Below, one piece after another: positions 60,036-64,000 of a stretch of 64,000 bases of DNA. Origin of the DNA: Pseudomonadota bacterium (GTDB taxonomy: Bacteria > Pseudomonadota > Gammaproteobacteria > Steroidobacterales > Woeseiaceae). A program made the translations under genes and the position numbers. Positions within the stretch are counted from its first letter, which is position 1. The number at the start of each line of letters is the position of its first letter. The notes under the pieces were generated by a model. That model was not told where the DNA came from, made no database searches, and saw only the letters and a program-made list of their open reading frames with translations. The stretch is from positions 62,001 through 126,000 of the forward strand of contig JACZSM010000001.1 of assembly GCA_022574185.1 (NCBI GenBank). Direction: 5' to 3'.

Positions 60036-60485
60036 CTATCTTTTTCTTTTGCTCTTCGTCTTCTTGGCGCTGACGACAGGCAGGCCCGCCTCAGTCCAGG
60101 CATTCATTCCGCCCTTCAGTCCGTATACGCTTGCAAAACCGGATTTTCGCAGAGCGTCGACGACCTTCGACGAGCTTGCACCGGCATCGCACACAGCAAC
60201 GATGGATCGGTTTCTGAACTTGGCTAATTTATCTATTTTCGCATCGAATTCATCGAATGGAATATTCTGCGCGTTGACAATATGACCGCGCGCGTAAGAT
60301 TCGATATTGCGCAGGTCGATTACGATGCCGTCGTTGTTAATTAGCTGGACCGCGGCAACGGGGTCAACGGAAACCAGGCCACTGGCCTTGCGTCGCAGCT
60401 CAGTAAAGACCACGACAAAAAAGCTGATCATTAGAAAAAGGACCAGCAAAGTGTGATTGCCGGTGAATTCGAGAATATTGTCCAT
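60036..60485 (-). CDS. Rhodanese-like domain protein (YibN-like)
   Basis: 149 residues. One N-terminal membrane helix (about 12-28) is followed by a rhodanese domain with DLRNIESYARGHIVNAQNIPFDEF and the active-site loop CDAGASS (Cys99). The tail is strongly basic (KKTKSKRKR). It probably carries persulfide sulfur at the inner face of the membrane. It is upstream of secB on the same strand, as in many gammaproteobacteria. Confidence 0.88.
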   Translation of the reverse strand: MDNILEFTGNHTLLVLFLMISFFVVVFTELRRKASGLVSVDPVAAVQLINNDGIVIDLRNIESYARGHIVNAQNIPFDEFDAKIDKLAKFRNRSIVAVCDAGASSSKVVDALRKSGFASVYGLKGGMNAWTEAGLPVVSAKKTKSKRKR

Positions 60486-60557
60486 GAATTGTATTCGGGG
60501 CGGGCGGCGTGAGGCCCGGCTTGTGGCAAAGAACGCATTATACCAAACTGCCCAACC

Positions 60558-61718
60558 ATGAATTGGCAGAAGACCATCTTATTGTTGTTCCTGGCGGTGG
60601 CCGGCCCTGCGGCGGCACAAAAGACCGAGGACGGTCTCGCCATGGTCAAGGAGCAGGAGCTCGAAGAGGTCCGTGCGCGGATCAGCGAACTTACGAAAAG
60701 AATGGATGCAAGTGCTGCCAGCCGGGACCGTCTGATAGTCGAGCTGCAGGCCGCAGAGGTCGTGATTTCCGAGAAGCGAATCCGGCTCAAGGAGCTCGAA
60801 CGCGAGCGCAACTATAGTGCAAAACGCAGAGCGGAGCTCAGCGCAGATCTGGCGACGCGCGAAACCGAACTGCATGAAGAATTCAGGCAACTCGCGGACC
60901 AGGTGCGCGCGGCATACATGAGTGGCAGCCAGGAGAGAATCAAGTTGATGTTGAATCAGCGTGACCCGGCAGCACTCGGGCGCTTGATGACTTACTACGG
61001 CTACCTTAATGACTATCGGGCAGAAAATATCGACGCGGTAACAGAACACATCCACGAGCTATTGGCGCTCAGAAAGGCAGTTGCTGCCGCAGAGGCGCGC
61101 ATAGCCGAGCTTGCTCGGGCGCAGTACGCGGAACTCACAGAGCTGAACTCGGCCCAGGAGTGGCGGCAACAATTACTCGCGTCACTCAAAGGTAAAATTG
61201 CTGATGAGGGCCGCGAAATCGAGCGACTGGCGGCGCAGGAAAAAGACCTGTCGCGGCTGATCGCCGAACTTACCAGCATCCTGTCGGATTACCCGATCAC
61301 TTCCGAGGACCCATTCAGCCGGCACCGGGGCCGGCTGACATGGCCGGTCGCGGGTACGCTGGTGCACGATTTTGGGCAGCCTCGCGTCAGCGATCGGCTC
61401 AAGTGGAACGGGGTTGTTCTTGCCGCGCCGCGGGGCCGCGAAATTCGGTCGGTCTATCACGGTCGAGTCGTGTTTGCCGATTGGCTTGCCGGTCTGGGCC
61501 TGCTCGTCATTATCGATCATGGCGAGGGCTATATGACGTTGTACGGTTACAACGAGACGATACTCAAGAACACAGGTGATTGGGTCGCCCCGGGGGACGT
61601 AATAGCGACCGTGGGCGACAGCGGTGGACAGCCGATATCTGCGCTTTACTTCGAAATTCGTCGTGGCATACGACCGGTCAACCCAAATAACTGGATTACG
61701 CGCCGCCCCGGCAGCTGA
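60558..61718 (+). CDS. envC: Murein hydrolase activator EnvC
   Basis: Activates the amidases AmiA/AmiB at the division septum. It has 386 residues. A signal peptide is followed by a long coiled coil (about 25-240). A degenerate LytM/M23 domain (about 255-380) lacks the usual metal ligands: the LYAH position reads LYGYN. This matches EnvC, which regulates but does not cleave peptidoglycan. It is followed by ctpA and yibQ. Confidence 0.92.
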   Translation: MNWQKTILLLFLAVAGPAAAQKTEDGLAMVKEQELEEVRARISELTKRMDASAASRDRLIVELQAAEVVISEKRIRLKELERERNYSAKRRAELSADLATRETELHEEFRQLADQVRAAYMSGSQERIKLMLNQRDPAALGRLMTYYGYLNDYRAENIDAVTEHIHELLALRKAVAAAEARIAELARAQYAELTELNSAQEWRQQLLASLKGKIADEGREIERLAAQEKDLSRLIAELTSILSDYPITSEDPFSRHRGRLTWPVAGTLVHDFGQPRVSDRLKWNGVVLAAPRGREIRSVYHGRVVFADWLAGLGLLVIIDHGEGYMTLYGYNETILKNTGDWVAPGDVIATVGDSGGQPISALYFEIRRGIRPVNPNNWITRRPGS

Positions 61719-61822
61719 GCACTGAATTGTGGCCGTCGCAGATAGGACGGTTCTGGACGCTATGCTATCGTCGAGATTCCCACGGCCCTCCGCGCCGCCG
61801 CCCGGGATGATTGGAGATTTGT

Positions 61823-63043
61823 ATGTCATTGAAAACCAGGGCAATTCTGGTTCTGGTCATCGGAACCATCATGGGCCTGGGCCTGTCACTCGGCGGTGGC
61901 ATGCTGGCCGACAGGCGGCAGCCTGACAAGCAAGAGCTGGCCTGGGAGCAGTCGCGCCTGTTTGCCGAAGTCATGGAGCGAGTGAAGCGCGATTACGTCG
62001 AGTCCATCGACGAAAGCGTGCTTCTGGAAAGCGCTATTCGAGGCATGGTTGCCGATCTCGATGCGCATTCGCAATTCCTCGACGCCGACGAATACAATGA
62101 AATTCGCATCAGTACGACAGGCAGTTACACAGGCGTCGGCATTGAGGTCAGCGAGGTTGACGGAGAGATTCGAGTTATTACACCGATCGTCGGCTCGCCC
62201 GCTGCGAGGTCGGGGATTCGCAGTGGTGACCAGATCATCGCGGTCGATGGAGTTACCGTCGACGCATACGATATGCAAAAAACCATTGGCCGTATGCGCG
62301 GCCGACGTGGTTCGAAGATCAGCATTACGGTACTTCGCGATGATGCAGCGATTGTTCACGACATGCGTCGCGAGGTTATACGCATAGCCAGCGTTCATTA
62401 CGAATTACTTGAGCCATCCTTCGGCTATGTGCGCGTCAGTCAGTTTAGCGAGACAACGGCGCGCGAGTTAAGCCGCGCAATTGACGCATTACAGGAAAGC
62501 AAGGGCGGCTTGCTGGACGGGCTGGTGCTCGATTTGCGCAACAACCCCGGCGGCGTACTGGATTCCGCGGTCGATGTGTCAGACCTGTTCCTCGATTCGG
62601 GTGTCATCGTGTCGGCCGAAGGACGCAGTGCTGAATCACGATTTACGCGCTCGGCGCATCGTGGTGATGTGCTCGATGGCGCGGAAATCATCGTGCTCGT
62701 GAACAAAGGCTCGGCATCAGCATCGGAAATCGTTGCGGGCGCGCTGCAGGATCATGGGCGAGCGACGGTCCTGGGCACATCGACGTTCGGCAAGGGCCTT
62801 GTGCAGACGGTGATGCCGCTGTCCAAGGGCCGAGCGATCAAGTTGACTACTTCTCGGTATTTCACGCCATCCGGGGACTCGATTCATGAGACGGGTATCA
62901 CGCCCGATGTATTCGTCGAAGACACGCCCGGTTTCCCGGACCTTAGGCTTACCGGCAACGTCGACCGCGAACGAGACGCGCAATTGCTCGAGGCGATTGA
63001 GCGGCTTCTACATCGTCGGGTGATGCACAGCAGCACACAATGA
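61823..63043 (+). CDS. ctpA: C-terminal processing peptidase, S41 family (CtpA)
   Basis: Periplasmic serine protease that trims proteins at the C-terminus, often peptidoglycan hydrolases or lipoproteins. It is 406 residues from the ATG at 61823 with GGAGA before it. An N-terminal signal anchor, an S41 N-terminal segment and a PDZ domain (about 85-170, TGVGIEVSE, GSPAARSGIRSGDQI) are followed by the catalytic Ser in GSASASE (about 296-302) and the Lys in FGKG (about 324). It overlaps yibQ by ATGA. Confidence 0.94.
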   Translation: MSLKTRAILVLVIGTIMGLGLSLGGGMLADRRQPDKQELAWEQSRLFAEVMERVKRDYVESIDESVLLESAIRGMVADLDAHSQFLDADEYNEIRISTTGSYTGVGIEVSEVDGEIRVITPIVGSPAARSGIRSGDQIIAVDGVTVDAYDMQKTIGRMRGRRGSKISITVLRDDAAIVHDMRREVIRIASVHYELLEPSFGYVRVSQFSETTARELSRAIDALQESKGGLLDGLVLDLRNNPGGVLDSAVDVSDLFLDSGVIVSAEGRSAESRFTRSAHRGDVLDGAEIIVLVNKGSASASEIVAGALQDHGRATVLGTSTFGKGLVQTVMPLSKGRAIKLTTSRYFTPSGDSIHETGITPDVFVEDTPGFPDLRLTGNVDRERDAQLLEAIERLLHRRVMHSSTQ

Positions 63044-63798
63044 TCCATCGCCGCTACCTGCTGATCACGGCATTGCTTGCGCTGGTCCAGCAGGGTTCAG
63101 CAGAGCCGATAGCCAGGATCGCGATCATTATTGATGATCTCGGCTACCAGCTCGAAGCGGGCCGCCGTGCGATCGAACTCCCCGGTCCAGTTGCGTACGC
63201 AATTCTACCGGGTACGCCGAGTGGCCGGGTGCTTGCCGAGACCGCGCATCGCAACGGCAAGGAAGTGCTGCTGCACTTGCCGCTCGAGGCCGTCGAACAT
63301 TCTGGACCGGTTGAGCCCGGCGGCATTACGCTGGACATGGGTCGTGGCGCATTGCAGAAGGTGTTCGCCACTGCACTAGGGTCAGTTCCTTTTGCGATCG
63401 GCGTGAGCAGTCACCGCGGTAGTTTGTTGACGCGCCATCCCGGTCATATGGAGTGGCTCATGGAGGAGATTCGCTTGCGTGAGGGCCTGTTCTTTATCGA
63501 TAGTTATACGACACATCAGAGCGTGGCGTTACAGATCGCGGCCGAGGCAGGTGTCGTTGCCACGAAACGTGATGTATTTCTCGACAACGACCGCTCCGAA
63601 GCAGCGCTGGCATTCGAATTCGAACGACTGCAAAACCTGGCGCGCACACAAGGTGTTGCGATGGCAATCGGGCACCCATATCCTGAGACTCTGGCGTTTC
63701 TCGAGCGCGAATTGCGAGCATTGGACGACGAAGAGATCGTGCTCGTATCAGTCAGCGAGTTGATGCGCATTGTGGCGGGCGGTATCGGCGCGCCGTAA
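63040..63798 (+). CDS. Divergent polysaccharide deacetylase family protein (YibQ)
   Basis: 252 residues with a signal peptide. It begins ARIAIIIDDLGYQLEAGRRAIELPGPVAYAILP, typical of the divergent polysaccharide deacetylase (DUF610) family, with later segments HLPLEA, GVSSHRGSLLT and FIDSYTT. It is probably periplasmic and linked to cell-wall processing through the conserved envC-ctpA-yibQ context. The start overlaps the ctpA stop (ATGA). Confidence 0.9.
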   Translation: MIHRRYLLITALLALVQQGSAEPIARIAIIIDDLGYQLEAGRRAIELPGPVAYAILPGTPSGRVLAETAHRNGKEVLLHLPLEAVEHSGPVEPGGITLDMGRGALQKVFATALGSVPFAIGVSSHRGSLLTRHPGHMEWLMEEIRLREGLFFIDSYTTHQSVALQIAAEAGVVATKRDVFLDNDRSEAALAFEFERLQNLARTQGVAMAIGHPYPETLAFLERELRALDDEEIVLVSVSELMRIVAGGIGAP

Positions 63799-63814
63799 TA
63801 CAGGTAAAGAACCT

Positions 63815-64000
63815 ATGGGTTGGTACGACGATCATATTCTTCCGCATCTGATAACCTTCGCTTGCAACACGAAGCCGGTTCGCATGCAACGCGAGAAGAT
63901 CGTCCCGCAAGCCACGGGCGATGTTCTCGAGATAGGATTTGGCAGCGGGGCGAATTTGCCATATTACAATCGAAGTAACATAAGAAAAATCTGGGGTCTC
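63815..64000 (+). CDS. Class I SAM-dependent methyltransferase (partial, 3' end off window)
   Basis: 62 codons from the ATG at 63815 to the window end. It starts MGWYDDHILPHLITFACN and contains the SAM-binding motif VLEIGFGSGANLPYYN, typical of the UbiE/PhcB-like class I methyltransferases. The substrate is unknown. It lies 16 bases after yibQ. Confidence 0.8.
   Translation, partial: MGWYDDHILPHLITFACNTKPVRMQREKIVPQATGDVLEIGFGSGANLPYYNRSNIRKIWGL

Overview
This window is the chromosome-origin region of a gammaproteobacterium. The evidence is the complete oriC gene block: the atp operon, parB-parA-rsmG, mnmG, mnmE, yidC-rnpA-rpmH on the minus strand, and dnaA-dnaN-recF-gyrB on the plus strand. 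Further gammaproteobacterial signs are envC-ctpA-yibQ, secB-gpsA and glnA-ntrB-ntrC. Base composition is moderately GC-rich, with an AT-rich island at dnaA-oriC-dnaN. A Woeseia- or Steroidobacter-like lineage is my guess from overall gene content and is not shown by the sequence. No rRNA, tRNA, CRISPR, prophage or intact insertion sequence was seen.

Layout. 1-6997: atpC (cut by the window edge), D, G, A, H, F, E, B and I, all minus strand, with a strong sigma70 promoter at 7106-7134. 7260-9578: parB, parA, rsmG. 9679-22091: an accessory block between rsmG and mnmG, containing prpBCD (methylcitrate cycle), an AcuI-type acryloyl-CoA reductase, an MBL-fold hydrolase, a DUF945 protein and a dipeptide ABC transporter (SBP, two permeases, fused double ATPase). 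22174-24075: mnmG. 24258-30686: a plus-strand operon inserted between mnmG and mnmE, with a TAP-like serine hydrolase, a NatAB-type ABC exporter and two M16 peptidases. The first M16 peptidase is fused to an N-terminal membrane module. 30723-34474: mnmE, yidC, rnpA, rpmH. 34710-41042: dnaA, oriC (36048-36256), dnaN, recF with two embedded parS sites, and gyrB. 41068-50044: GST-like protein, lipoprotein, M13 and M28 peptidases, plsC, glyS, glyQ. 50246-54964: a classical nitrogen-control locus, with two NtrC sites and a sigma54 promoter before glnA, then a DUF4124 gene, ntrB and ntrC. 55297-64000: pyrD (class 1B), trmL, a berberine-type FAD oxidase, gpsA, secB, a rhodanese, envC, ctpA, yibQ and the start of a methyltransferase.

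How the parts work together. Chromosome replication and segregation are encoded together: DnaA acts at oriC, and ParA/ParB act on the parS sites about 2 kb away. Propionyl-CoA made by the acryloyl-CoA reductase could feed directly into prpBCD. Peptide use is a theme: a dipeptide importer plus M13, M28, two M16 and a tripeptidyl-aminopeptidase-like enzyme suggest growth on proteinaceous material. Nitrogen status controls glnA through NtrB/NtrC.

Most notable: a NatAB plus paired M16 operon with a membrane-anchored M16 fusion; two families of palindromic intergenic repeats, including one chimeric element; parS sites inside recF; and three conserved genes (rnpA, ntrB, gpsA) with no ATG/GTG/TTG where homology demands a start, each having an in-frame ATA there.
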